Below, one piece after another: positions 16,152-24,766 of a DNA stretch of 62,730 bases. The position numbers were made by a program, and so were the translations under genes. Each line of letters starts with the position of its first letter. The first letter of the stretch is position 1. The notes beneath the pieces were generated by a model. The model was not told the origin of the DNA, ran no database searches, and saw nothing but the letters and a program-made list of their open reading frames with translations. The stretch is from Lentisphaeria bacterium (GTDB lineage Bacteria > Verrucomicrobiota > Lentisphaeria > Victivallales > Victivallaceae): contig CAAGED010000051.1 in NCBI GenBank assembly GCA_900768505.1, positions 1-62,730 of the forward strand, given 5' to 3'.

Positions 16152-16507
16152 TGGTGGAGGTGGGGAGATTTGAACTCCCGTGTTGACACCGTATAACTTA
16201 AGCTTCTACATGTTTATCCAGGTCTTATTGCTTTTCGTCCTCCAAGTTTGCCACCCGGCCGGGCGACTCTTCGGACTAATCACGATTTTTATCTCGCAAA
16301 CTAACTCGTAATCAATTTCGTTTGCCAGGGTGTTCCTGACGCATTTATCCCTTAGCACCCAATCAGGGTAAACACGTGGCGCTATTAAGCGGCCATTGCA
16401 AAATCAGATTTCGCAAATATATTTTTAACCGATGATTAACGAGGCCAACGATCATCCTCGACATGCTACCTAAATCTTACCATGCCAGTCGAATCCGGAA
16501 CACCCCC
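16152..16507 (-). ncRNA. ssrA: Transfer-messenger RNA (tmRNA)
   Basis: Minus strand, about 356 bases. The 5' end GGGGGTG pairs with the 3' CACCTCC before an encoded ACCA, with a G3-U70 pair as in alanine tRNA. The 5' part carries the conserved GATTCGACTGG box and the 3' part a TTCAAAT T-loop. Between them lies a tag frame ending in GCC GCT TAA TAG. If the resume codon is the GCG at the start, the tag is AKSDFAMAA; a longer tag beginning upstream is possible. tmRNA rescues stalled ribosomes. It lies 54 bases upstream of tRNA-Ala on the same strand. Confidence 0.95.
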
Positions 16508-16633
16508 TATTTTTATTACAATATAACTTCTATAATAAACTATCCACTAACCAACTGCAAATCACTAAATTAGTGACTCGGTCGGTCAATACCTATACAA
16601 TAGTACATTTTACCGAAAAATCAAGCCCCTTTT

Positions 16634-17089
16634 CTATCTTTTTGTGTACCAAATGTAATGATAAGTTACTTCAGGGCTGGAATCAGCTACCCCGTCACAA
16701 CTTTGCAACTCAAATCCATTCTTTTCATAAAATTTCGGTGCCTGATAACCCGCCGTGTGCAAGGCAATTGATTTGTAGCCGTGACTTACGGCGTAATCTT
16801 TAAGCGCATTCATAATTTTTATCCCCAGACCTTGTCCGCGCACCAGATCGGATAGCCAGAAATAATCCGCGTATAACCCATCCGGAATCACTTTGAATAC
16901 TATCCCGCCGGCAATTCCACCGGGGGCGGCCGCGTTGGATATGTAAAATATTCCACCAATATCCGCCGGATTTAATTTGATATCTAATTTCTCCCCGCCG
17001 GTATGACGCAGATTGAACTCATACAGCTGGTCATGTATATACTGAGCCACGGCTAAATCGCGGCTGAATTTTATCTCGTTTTTATTCAA
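16634..17089 (-). CDS. GNAT-family N-acetyltransferase
   Basis: A 151-residue protein with the GNAT fold order: a central strand with YADYFWLSDLVR, the acetyl-CoA pyrophosphate loop RGQGLGIKIMNAL (about residues 91-103, matching the family RxxGxG/A motif), then IALHTAGYQAPKFYEKNGFE (about 115-134), the usual C-terminal strand-helix. It transfers acetyl from acetyl-CoA to an amine; the substrate cannot be told from sequence. Monocistronic on the minus strand, with the small secreted protein gene about 95 bases upstream on the same strand. Confidence 0.9.
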   Translation of the reverse strand: MNKNEIKFSRDLAVAQYIHDQLYEFNLRHTGGEKLDIKLNPADIGGIFYISNAAAPGGIAGGIVFKVIPDGLYADYFWLSDLVRGQGLGIKIMNALKDYAVSHGYKSIALHTAGYQAPKFYEKNGFELQSCDGVADSSPEVTYHYIWYTKR

Positions 17090-17182
17090 GGCTTCCCTCC
17101 TGACAGTTTTTATGGTTTAATTTTCCGGCGGATAATATAATACTTCCAACCCGGAATATAAAGGGGCAAAACAATAATTTTA

Positions 17183-17665
17183 CTAATTTGCTATGCTGCG
17201 ATATATAAAATATATTGGCAACAACGGAATTGACACAATTGAATACACCGGCGTCACCACTGTCTGATTTGCCAATTCCCACACCTTGGGATGGGCAACA
17301 TAATAACTGCCGGTTTGACTCAAGCCAGGAATTTGTTTTATGTTACTCGGTTCGTTGTTGATTATCGCATCAGGAATGGCAATGCCAAACATTACAATCG
17401 GAAAGGTGATGGTTTCGGAAAATACCCGGGCAACCTGTCCCGGTAGACTCTGATTGTACTCGCCGCAGAAGTTTTCCACCGGATCGGTGGGGGGCGGAAT
17501 CGGCTGGGATTTTACTGCCTTGCAAGTTGCCGCCGGCTGGATTGCGGCGGATTTAATCGGCACCTCATTGGTGGAATTGACGCTGTCTTGCGCCGTGACA
17601 AGCAGGGAAAAGCTAAAAAATACCCCGCTCATTAACCAGAGTGGCAAAATATTTTTTTTTATCAT
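17183..17665 (-). CDS. Small secreted protein of unknown function
   Basis: A 160-residue protein starting MIKKNILPLWLMSGVFFSFS, a signal peptide with a probable cleavage near VTAQDS. The mature part is Pro/Ala-rich at first, has two cysteines, and ends with two hydrophobic stretches (FPIVMFGIAIPDAI and VYSIVSIPLLPIYFIY) that may contact a membrane. I chose the ATG at 17665 because AAAGG lies about nine bases upstream; a TTG six bases earlier is possible. No family recognised. It lies 45 bases downstream of the broken permease on the same strand. Confidence 0.65.
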   Translation of the reverse strand: MIKKNILPLWLMSGVFFSFSLLVTAQDSVNSTNEVPIKSAAIQPAATCKAVKSQPIPPPTDPVENFCGEYNQSLPGQVARVFSETITFPIVMFGIAIPDAIINNEPSNIKQIPGLSQTGSYYVAHPKVWELANQTVVTPVYSIVSIPLLPIYFIYRSIAN

Positions 17666-17710
17666 AAGCAATGCCTTTATGTTAAAACATGCAATTTTTA
17701 ATCATGTTTG

Positions 17711-19048
17711 TTATCTGATGAAAAAATATATCACCACCACTCCAGTAGTTGCGGCCAGTCCGCTGAAGAGCGACCCCATGGTTTGAGTCCGCAACCCTTG
17801 ACGCACTGAAAAATGAGAAAATTGAGTCACTACCCAAAAGTAGCTGTCGTTGGTGTGGGAAACCATCAGGCCGCCAGTGCAGACTGCTACCGCCGTCAGA
17901 GCTCGCAACGGCGCACTGCTCAGCCCCAAATCCGGCAGCAGCGGGGCAAAAATCGCTGCACTGCCAAGTATTGTCACTGTGGATGAACCTTGCGCGGTTT
18001 TTAAAAAGGCTGAAATTAATATTGGCAATATTATCACCCAGAATGAACCGCCGACAAAATTCAGCGGTAATTGGTTTTTCAGTTCTGACATCCGAAGAAT
18101 TTCGCCAAAGGAACCGCCGGCGCCGGTGATGGCCAAAATCCCTGCCGCTTGAATCACCGCTTTGCCGATATCTCCATCCATGGTTAATTCGGCCGCGCGG
18201 CAGCGGGAAAGTCCGAATACCGCAACGATTGCGCCGATTCCAACTGCAACCACCGGTATGCCAAGCAGTTCAATGATATGAATAACCGATGGCGGCAATC
18301 CGGGCAAATAATCTTTAACCGTGTTGAGCAGAATTAAAAAAGCGGCAATACAATCGGCTGCATGGCCAGAAAACAATTACCGGAAAATTGAACCGATTCG
18401 ATGTGAGGCGAGTCGGGAAAAATATGATTTCCGCTATCGTCCGCCACCTCAATATTGCGGCAGAAGAGCAGTGCGTAAAACATACCGCCGACCGCCGAAA
18501 ATTGCGCAAATCAGCGAAAAAAGCATCATGATGCCCAAGTCGGCCTGCAATATGCTGACTGCCGCCAGCGGACCGGGAGTTGGCGGAACCAGACAGTGGG
18601 TGGCAAACAACCCCATACTTAAAATCGTGGCCACCACGGCAATTTTGTATTTGGCTAATTTAGCCATCTCCCGGCAGAGGCCGATTAGAATGACAAACGC
18701 GGAATCGCAGAAAATCGCAATGGATGAGATAAATCCGATGGTGCTGACGGCTAGCGGCAGCCGTTTATTGCCGGTTAGTTGGAGAATTTTGCGGGCCAGA
18801 AGCGAGAGTGCACCGCGTTTTTCCATAAATACGCCAATTATGGTACCGGCGATAATTACTAAACCGATACTGCGCTGGGTGTCGCCGAATCCATTGGAAA
18901 TGGCAGTGATGATTTTATCGAAACGCATTCCGGTAACCACTCCGAAAAATATAGCCGCACCGAGCAAGACCGGCAGCGGATGAATTTTTATCACCGCCGA
19001 AAAGAGAATGATTATGCCAATTGTGAACAGCAACCAGAAAATCAACAT
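17711..19048 (-). pseudogene. GntP-family gluconate/organic-acid permease, with two compensating frameshifts
   Basis: GntP-family permeases are membrane proteins of about 440 residues that import gluconate-like acids. The first 185 residues (GDTQRSIGLVIIAGTIIGVF, HCLVPPTPGPLAAVSILQAD) and the last 210 (LILLNTVKDYLPG, VSHTNDSYFWVVTQFS) match the family and lie in one frame. Between about 18,490 and 18,338 that frame has a TGA, while the next frame encodes the expected link (MFYALLFCRNIEVADD to LAMQPIVLPLF). So one base was lost or gained near 18,490 and another at the A6 run 18,336-18,341, restoring the frame. The full-length product would have about 445 residues. It is a pseudogene unless the indels are sequencing errors. 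No regulator or kinase gene is adjacent. Confidence 0.85.
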
Positions 19049-19259
19049 TTTTTTTACCCCTTCCGCAACTTTTTTTCAGGAACCGATGCAAAAAAATTTC
19101 CCCTTAATACAATAATGGAATATTTTTAATTTACAAATTGGAAAATTGCAACAAAAATAATGTGCCGTTTGCTTTTGTTTTTTTTAGCTTTATATTACGC
19201 CATTTACAACGAATTGCGGAACATATTCCTCTTTGTCCATAACCTGGGAAAAAATCGAC

Positions 19260-20111
19260 ATGAACACCAAACGATTTAGGCACATATATTTTGAACTGAC
19301 CAATATTTGCGATCGCCATTGCAGTTTTTGCCCGCCGGTTTCCCGTCCGCGTCGTTTTATGCCGCTGGCGGAGGCGCAAAATTTTTTGCGACAGGCTGCC
19401 GAGTTTACCCCGGCTGTGTATTGGCATTTGCAGGGGGAGTCGCTATTGCATCCGGAATTCGAATTGATAACTGCGTTCGGCAGGAAATTGGGCTTGGAAT
19501 TGAAGCTCACAACCAACGGGTCGCATCTGGCTGAATTTGAAGATTATTTGCTGGGCGGTAACTTTTCTCAAATTAATTTTTCCATCCAATCCTTGAACGA
19601 GGTGGAATCCGCTGAACGGGAACGGGTGTGGCTGGATATTATTAATTTTACCCGACGGGCGCTTCGGGAACAACCGCTGCTTTATATTAATTTCCGCTGG
19701 TGGCAGAATACTCCGCCGGATTTCACATTACCGGGAGCGGCGTTGGGAATTCCGCCTGAGCAGTGGTTGCCAGGGGCAGGGCGACGCAGTAGGAGAATTG
19801 CCGGACGGCTTTACGCCACCTTTGACCGGGAATTCAATTGGCCGGGGAGTGGAGCTGCGGAGCGTCCGCGTGGAGAGACGGGGTCCTGCCGCGGTTTGCT
19901 GGAGCATATTGGTATTTTGTGCGATGGCCGGGTGGTGCCGTGTTGTCTGGATGCGGAGGGAAATTTGAGTTTGGGTGATTTGCACCAAACGAGTCTGGTC
20001 GAAATTTTATCCTCGGATTTCGCCTGCCGCATAGCTGATGGCTTTCGCAAAGGGCGGCGGATTATGCCCCAGTGCCAAAACTGCTACTACGCCTCTCGTT
20101 TCGATAAGTGA
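19260..20111 (+). CDS. Radical SAM protein with SPASM-like C-terminal cysteines
   Basis: A 283-residue radical SAM enzyme. CDRHCSFC (CX3CX2C) near residue 20 binds the catalytic 4Fe-4S cluster. WHLQGESLLHPEFE matches the GGE-type strand, and LKLTTNGSHL follows the family TNG motif. A C-terminal set, CDGRVVPCCLDAEGNLSLGD and then CQNCYY, resembles the SPASM/twitch auxiliary-cluster region found in peptide-modifying and nucleoside enzymes. I start at the ATG at 19260; a TTG at 19233 would add nine residues. No precursor peptide gene is visible nearby, so the substrate is unknown. Monocistronic. Confidence 0.88.
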   Translation: MNTKRFRHIYFELTNICDRHCSFCPPVSRPRRFMPLAEAQNFLRQAAEFTPAVYWHLQGESLLHPEFELITAFGRKLGLELKLTTNGSHLAEFEDYLLGGNFSQINFSIQSLNEVESAERERVWLDIINFTRRALREQPLLYINFRWWQNTPPDFTLPGAALGIPPEQWLPGAGRRSRRIAGRLYATFDREFNWPGSGAAERPRGETGSCRGLLEHIGILCDGRVVPCCLDAEGNLSLGDLHQTSLVEILSSDFACRIADGFRKGRRIMPQCQNCYYASRFDK

Positions 20112-20455
20112 TTGACCTGAGTTAAATGATAATATATCTGCCATATTATCGCCTCGGAACCTGATAAAATGCATTATGCCGGAACGTTCCCGGGGGTGTT
20201 TTTGTACAAAATTGCGGAATTGAATTTTTTTTTGCGAAAATGCTATTGACAAATATCAAAGCTGAATTATTATAAAGTAGAGGAAAATAAAAATGCGTAG
20301 CGGTTTTTTGAAAAATTTTATAAATTTGGAATTTGACCGTGGAGGAGTAGAGTAGGGAGTATTTGAGGAATATTCCTTTGCCGCTCCATTTTATGTAAAA
20401 AATTGTATTTTTTATTCGTAATGATATTCAATTTTTTTATTAAATGGTGGAGAAA
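20112..20455. other. Intergenic region upstream of the Fur/PerR-like gene
   Basis: Holds an 8-bp hairpin GATAATAT/ATATTATC (about 20,130-20,149), a GGAACGTTCC palindrome near 20,180 and the promoter of the oxidative-stress cluster. After the promoter there is a leader of roughly 170 bases with a purine-rich segment, no ORF seen. Confidence 0.6.
20246..20276 (+). promoter_or_regulatory. Promoter of the fur-sor-fdp-rubredoxin cluster
   Basis: TTGACA (20246-20251) is followed by TTATAA/TATAAA (20270-20276) at 18-19 bases. The region around the -10, AATTATTATAA, resembles half of a PerR/Fur-type box, suggesting autoregulation by the first gene product. Confidence 0.6.
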
Positions 20456-20842
20456 ATGAATAACACAATGCAGCGAAGTGCCATTATGGCGGAGTTGAGC
20501 AACAGTCATGACCACCCGACAGCGGATGAGTTATATTCCAAGTTGCGGAAAAAAATTCCGCAGTTGAGTTTGGGTACTGTGTACCGAAATTTGGATCAGT
20601 TGTCACAGCTGGGTTGGATTAGATGCATAAATGGTCGGCAAAAACGGTTCGACGGAATGCTCAATCCGCATTATCACATGCATTGCAACTGCTGCGGCAG
20701 AGTGATGGATGTGGAGATTGATGACACCTTAAGTGAGCTGAACCGGAGGGCTGGAGATGTGGTGAAGTTGTTGGGGTATGATTCGGTGGATTTGATGTTC
20801 CACGGCGTATGCTCGAATTGTAAACTGGAAAAAAGCAAATGA
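20456..20842 (+). CDS. Fur-family transcriptional regulator, probably PerR-like
   Basis: A 128-residue Fur-family protein. The winged helix covers residues about 1-75 (HPTADELYSKLRKKIPQLSL, then GTVYRNLDQLSQLGWI, the recognition helix). HYHMHCNCCGRVMDVE carries the regulatory His residues and the first CxxC zinc pair; VCSNC gives the second. I use the ATG at 20456 because GGTGGAG lies just upstream; an earlier in-frame ATG overlaps that site. The family represses iron or peroxide genes; directly downstream are superoxide reductase, flavodiiron protein and rubredoxin, which favours a PerR role. Metal specificity cannot be settled from sequence. Confidence 0.92.
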   Translation: MNNTMQRSAIMAELSNSHDHPTADELYSKLRKKIPQLSLGTVYRNLDQLSQLGWIRCINGRQKRFDGMLNPHYHMHCNCCGRVMDVEIDDTLSELNRRAGDVVKLLGYDSVDLMFHGVCSNCKLEKSK

Positions 20843-20884
20843 CGTTTTTTCGGCAGTAACAAATTTATTGAGGAGAAATTGGTT

Positions 20885-21271
20885 ATGAATGTAAAGCGCG
20901 GACAGATTTACCGGTGTCAGAAAAGCGGAGTTACCATTGAGGTGCTTTCCGGCGGAGACGAGTGCGAGGTTTTTTATTGCTGCGGGGATGTGATGACTAA
21001 AATGACCCCCAACACAGTGGATGCGTCTCAGGAGAAGCATGTGCCGATTATTGAAAATTCCGGCAACGGAATTAAAATAAAGGTGGGTAGTGTGGCGCAC
21101 CCGATGTTGGAAAATCATTATATTATGTGGATTGAAGTGGTAAATGGCGATTATGTCAATCGAAAATATTTAAAACCAGGTGATAAGCCGGAAGCGGAGT
21201 TTTATGTCCCGAACAATGGGCATTTGCAGGTATTTGCTTACTGCAATCTCCATGGCTTATGGCAGGGTTAA
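20885..21271 (+). CDS. dfx: Superoxide reductase (desulfoferrodoxin type) with altered centre I
   Basis: A 128-residue protein that reduces superoxide to peroxide at a Cys-His4 iron site. Centre II ligands are visible: His in EKHVPI, two His in HPMLENHYIMWIE, and Cys plus His in CNLHG at the C-terminus; the catalytic Lys/Glu region is EKHVPI. The N-terminal desulforedoxin-like domain normally has CxxC...CC; here it reads CQKSG and YCCG, so the second cysteine is serine and centre I is probably not a normal FeS4 site. The ATG at 20885 has GAGGAG upstream. It lies 42 bases after the regulator gene; electrons probably come from the rubredoxin encoded in the same cluster. Confidence 0.93.
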   Translation: MNVKRGQIYRCQKSGVTIEVLSGGDECEVFYCCGDVMTKMTPNTVDASQEKHVPIIENSGNGIKIKVGSVAHPMLENHYIMWIEVVNGDYVNRKYLKPGDKPEAEFYVPNNGHLQVFAYCNLHGLWQG

Positions 21272-21307
21272 GTCAGTGAACATATTATTATGATAAGAAG
21301 GTTTCTT

Positions 21308-22513
21308 ATGAAGAGTTATCTGAAGGCGGAACGCGTTGCTGAACATGTGTATTGGGTTGGTGCGGTGGATTGGAATGTCCGGAGTTTTCACGGATATTCC
21401 ACCGAAAAAGGCACTACGTACAATGCATATTTGATTATTGATGAAAAAGTTACTTTGATTGATACAGTCAAGACACCGTTTTTTGACGATATGATGGCAC
21501 GAATTGCCTCGGTGATTGATCCAGCAAAAATTGATTATATTGTTTCAAATCATTCGGAGATGGATCACTCCGGCGCGTTATTGCCGACAATTCAGGCGGT
21601 AAAGCCGGAAAAGGTTTTTGCCTCTTCAATGGGCGAAAAAGCGTTGAAAGCGCATTTTGGAAATGATTTGAAAATTGATGTAGTCAAGACCGGAGATGTG
21701 TTGGATCTGGGTGTTGGCAAACTAAGTTTCATTGAAACCAGAATGCTGCATTGGCCGGACAGTATGATTTCATACTACAACACGGATAAAATACTCTTTA
21801 CTCAGGATGCCTTTGGAATGCATTTCGCCGGCAGCGGTCGTTTTGATAACCAGTACTGGCCGGGTGAATTGAAACATCAGGCGGAAAAATATTTCAACAA
21901 TATTTTGTTGCTGCAGGCTCCGAAAATTATTGAGTTACTGGACGAATTGCCGAAGTTGAAGTTGGATATTCGTATTTTTGCGCCGGATCACGGGCCGATT
22001 TGGCGGGAAGATTTGAGTTTCATTCTCGGAATCTACCGGCGGTGCGCTGAACAGCGTCCACATCGCAAAGCAATGGTGGTTTACGACACCATGTGGAATT
22101 CAACCGGTAAAATGGCTCAGAGTATTGCCGACGGCCTGGCTGCTTCGGGAGTCAACTGCGAAGTTTTGTGTCTCAGTCATTGCGACCGCAGTGACGTGAT
22201 GATGCATATGACTGATTGCGGCGTTGTGGTAGTGGGGGCGCCGACGATCAACAATAACGCATTCCCAAGTGTGATTGATTTATTAAGTTATATGCGCGGC
22301 TTGCGTCCGAAGAACAAAATTGTTCAGGCTTTCGGATCTTTTGGCTGGAGCGGTGAGGGCGTTAAGCAGATTAATGAAGAATTTGCGAAAATGGGATTGG
22401 AAATTTTTTCCGATCCGGTTTCATGCAAATATGTGCCGGACGAAGCAAAACTTAAAGAGTGCTACGATCTGGGCATGAAGTTGGGTAAACGTTTGTTGGA
22501 AGTAGCTGAATAA
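21308..22513 (+). CDS. Flavodiiron protein (rubredoxin:oxygen oxidoreductase)
   Basis: A 401-residue A-type flavodiiron protein. The metallo-beta-lactamase-like half carries the diiron ligands: HSEMDHSG (H-x-E-x-D-H, about residue 80), a histidine in TRMLHWPDSM, and APDHGPIWR (about 225). The C-terminal flavodoxin half starts near residue 255 (VVYDTMWNSTGKMAQSI, the FMN phosphate loop) and continues VGAPTINNNAFPS and FGSFGWSGEGVKQI. It reduces O2 to water (or NO to N2O) with electrons from rubredoxin, protecting an anaerobe. The ATG at 21308 has AAGG nine bases upstream. It is in a row with superoxide reductase and rubredoxin. Confidence 0.96.
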   Translation: MKSYLKAERVAEHVYWVGAVDWNVRSFHGYSTEKGTTYNAYLIIDEKVTLIDTVKTPFFDDMMARIASVIDPAKIDYIVSNHSEMDHSGALLPTIQAVKPEKVFASSMGEKALKAHFGNDLKIDVVKTGDVLDLGVGKLSFIETRMLHWPDSMISYYNTDKILFTQDAFGMHFAGSGRFDNQYWPGELKHQAEKYFNNILLLQAPKIIELLDELPKLKLDIRIFAPDHGPIWREDLSFILGIYRRCAEQRPHRKAMVVYDTMWNSTGKMAQSIADGLAASGVNCEVLCLSHCDRSDVMMHMTDCGVVVVGAPTINNNAFPSVIDLLSYMRGLRPKNKIVQAFGSFGWSGEGVKQINEEFAKMGLEIFSDPVSCKYVPDEAKLKECYDLGMKLGKRLLEVAE

Positions 22514-22694
22514 AGGTTTATCCAGATGGAGAGTTGGCTTGGGGTGGCGTCATGAAGCTTGAGCGTGAAAACTGACCATCAGGGTGCATGATGTTTAAGC
22601 GTCATGGCGTTGGGTTCACTCTTTGTGGGGTAAACGAAAAGTTGACGAGTGTAGCAGTTTGGTCGAATGATAAAAGTTACCAAGGAGGTTGCGT

Positions 22695-22856
22695 ATGAAA
22701 AAGTATATTTGCGATGTTTGCGGTTATGTTTATGATCCAGCCAAAGGCGATCCGGAAGGCGGAATCAAGCCGGGCGTGGCGTTTGAAGATTTGCCGGATG
22801 ATTGGGTATGTCCGGAATGTGGAGCCGGCAAGTCCGATTTTTCGCCGATTGACTAA
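22695..22856 (+). CDS. Rubredoxin
   Basis: A 53-residue rubredoxin. CDVCG near the start and CPECGAGKSDF near the end are the two CxxC halves that bind one iron; the YDPAKGDPEGGIKPG segment and the DDW aromatic site are family hallmarks. The ATG at 22695 has AAGGAGG eight bases upstream. It is the usual electron donor to superoxide reductase and flavodiiron proteins, both encoded just upstream. The 180-base gap before it suggests it may have its own promoter, though none is obvious. Confidence 0.97.
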   Translation: MKKYICDVCGYVYDPAKGDPEGGIKPGVAFEDLPDDWVCPECGAGKSDFSPID

Positions 22857-22897
22857 TTGCATATTTAGTTAGTTGCGTAAAAAAAAAGAAGCCAGTT

Positions 22898-22948
22898 GCG
22901 GGCAGGAAAGACCTTTTTATGAAAGGTTGTTTCCTGCTCGCTTTTTTT
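22898..22948 (+). terminator. Strong hairpin terminator after rubredoxin
   Basis: GCGGGCAGGAAA (22898-22909) pairs with TTTCCTGCTCGC (22930-22941), with an inner ACCTTT/AAAGGT stem, followed by seven T residues. The hairpin also belongs to a repeat with a relative near the right end of the window. Confidence 0.85.
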
Positions 22949-23010
22949 CCAAAAAAACTTATGCGGTATCTCCCCAATTGGCTCGCCAATATGGATATAA
23001 AAATATGCCA
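22898..23010. repeat. Intergenic repeat, copy A
   Basis: The segment runs hairpin, TTTTCCAAA-like spacer, an interrupted CCAATTGG...CCAAT motif, then TATAAAAA. The same order, with about three quarters identity in the hairpin part, is found at 62,577-62,700. It may be a diverged mobile or structural intergenic element. Confidence 0.45.
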
Positions 23011-23147
23011 GCGCAAAAAAAGTTTTCAGGACTGGAGATGTCTTTTTTGTCAGAATACTACATGTTTTTTTACTGATAAACAAGCATTTTAAAACTTTTT
23101 ATGCTAGATTGTCTATTCGAAAATCAATTTTTGCAGAGATGACTCCT

Positions 23148-24701
23148 TTAAGCCTCCGGAGCGATTTCAGCAGAGAGTTCGTCGATTAGATCGGAAATTC
23201 TGGCGGCATCTTCCCGATATTGGTTCATGCACTCTTCATCCGGCGGGTCGCCGGCTAGATTTAATTGGTGAAGTACCTTCTCGGTAGTTAGTGCCAAGTG
23301 GGCGATTTCCCGAAATTTTCGGTTATTCTGCAACTTGTCGGCGGCGTTGATGTCGTTGAGATATGCCAGAAATTCCATCCGGGCACGGACGCTTTCCAGC
23401 AGGTCGGAACGCAATTCAGCCTTGGGTTCGTCATCAAGCCGGTTGTAATTTTCGTAGAGATATTCCCAGCGGTCTTCTACATAATTCATGAATACCGCCT
23501 CCTGAACGTCATCCTCAAATGGCAGTTTGTCACTGCCGAAGCAGCTTATGAAGAAATCGCTGAACTCATATTCCCGATGGTAGCAGTAATCATTGATGAA
23601 AGCGTCAATTTCCACTGTGGTAAGAGGGGAATTGATCGTTTTTAAAATCTCCGCAATGGATAGATTACTTTTGGAGATGGTGATACCGTCTGGGAGATTA
23701 TCTTCATAAGTGGAATACTCATCTTCATCCTCCTCATCCGCCGCATGATGGTGATGGTGTTCGCCACATTCGCAATCATCGTCAGTTGTCTTTTCATCTT
23801 CCAGACTCCGGCGCATCAGGCAGGTATGGTCCTGATGGTCAAAATTGATTTCAAACTTGTCGTTGACGGTGAAAAATTCGTCCAAACTCATTCCCTGACC
23901 CTGCAAAAGTGTCTCTCCACCCTGAAAAATACTCCATTGCAGCTGCTCGGCGATCTCCAGATAATTGTCGAAGCGGTCGATAACGCGTCCCAGTGCCTGC
24001 TCGAAATTATTGAACCACTGATATTTTTCCACCTGCTCCGCCAGAGGACGCAGATCGGCGGCAAGATATTCAAACTCAAAAATTCCCTGCTCATAATCGC
24101 AAATTTTCACTTTGATATTGTCGCCGCTTTTGAAGTTGTGCCGTTGATAAAATTCGCTCAGGTCAAAAACATTGAGTTTGACTTTGTGATGATGATGGTT
24201 GTTGTCCAGAAGGACGGCATTGGACTGGTCTTCGGCAATAAAATAATCAAAAATTTGTTCGCTGCCCAGCATCAGGTGAAAATGAATAATCTCCTGCACC
24301 GGAGCGGCAAAGGGTTTGGTTGCCGCGCTCTGCCCGTTGTCATGATTGATGAATTTTACCTCTGACGGGAAAATCTCGTTTTCGCAGTAGGGGGCGAAAC
24401 GGTCGCCGGGGATTAACATTAAATTGTCTATTTCGTACTCGTCCGGAGTGATGAGAAAGCAGCCGCCGTTGAAAACTTTATGCCGCGGTGTGTAATTTTG
24501 CGCTTCATCATCGTAAAAGAGCAGATTGCCGGATTGCAGTTCCCGCTCCACCCGCTCTGTTAGCTGTGCCTGGTCTTCAATCTGGTCTGCCGGCAACTGA
24601 GCGATCACGTTTTCTGCGGTGATGCTTTGTGTCGGCGAATTCTGCAATGCGGCGTTGATGGCCGCCTCTATTTGATGCGTGGTGATAATTTTTTCCGCCA
24701 T
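23148..24701 (-). CDS. His-rich acidic protein of unknown function
   Basis: A 517-residue soluble protein with no family I recognise. It begins with a helical segment (AEKIITTHQIEAAINAALQ) that resembles a small winged-helix-like domain through about residue 75. It then has beta-rich sequence and two histidine clusters: four His in NNHHHHKVK (about residue 165) and CECGEHHHHHAADEEDEDE (about 305-325), the latter next to a Cys-x-Cys and a run of acids. The C-terminal half is helical and acidic. The clusters suggest metal binding, perhaps nickel or zinc; this is inference. The ATG at 24701 has AGGAG nine bases upstream. It follows truB by 65 bases as a possible last gene of the nusA operon. Confidence 0.8.
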   Translation of the reverse strand: MAEKIITTHQIEAAINAALQNSPTQSITAENVIAQLPADQIEDQAQLTERVERELQSGNLLFYDDEAQNYTPRHKVFNGGCFLITPDEYEIDNLMLIPGDRFAPYCENEIFPSEVKFINHDNGQSAATKPFAAPVQEIIHFHLMLGSEQIFDYFIAEDQSNAVLLDNNHHHHKVKLNVFDLSEFYQRHNFKSGDNIKVKICDYEQGIFEFEYLAADLRPLAEQVEKYQWFNNFEQALGRVIDRFDNYLEIAEQLQWSIFQGGETLLQGQGMSLDEFFTVNDKFEINFDHQDHTCLMRRSLEDEKTTDDDCECGEHHHHHAADEEDEDEYSTYEDNLPDGITISKSNLSIAEILKTINSPLTTVEIDAFINDYCYHREYEFSDFFISCFGSDKLPFEDDVQEAVFMNYVEDRWEYLYENYNRLDDEPKAELRSDLLESVRARMEFLAYLNDINAADKLQNNRKFREIAHLALTTEKVLHQLNLAGDPPDEECMNQYREDAARISDLIDELSAEIAPEA

Positions 24702-24766
24702 TTTATTCAACTCCTAAAAAACTAAATTGTTTTGACTGTCAGTACCGGCTATTGGTAGTGCCGAAT

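Noticed and set aside
22865..23083. 72-codon minus-strand ORF across the terminator and repeat copy A
   Set aside because: Its translation follows the hairpin repeat; lysine/phenylalanine-rich with no domain. Better explained as repeat DNA.
23745..24365. 206-codon plus-strand ORF antisense to the His-rich protein
   Set aside because: No supported start, no motif, and it is the mirror of a gene with a good ribosome-binding site.
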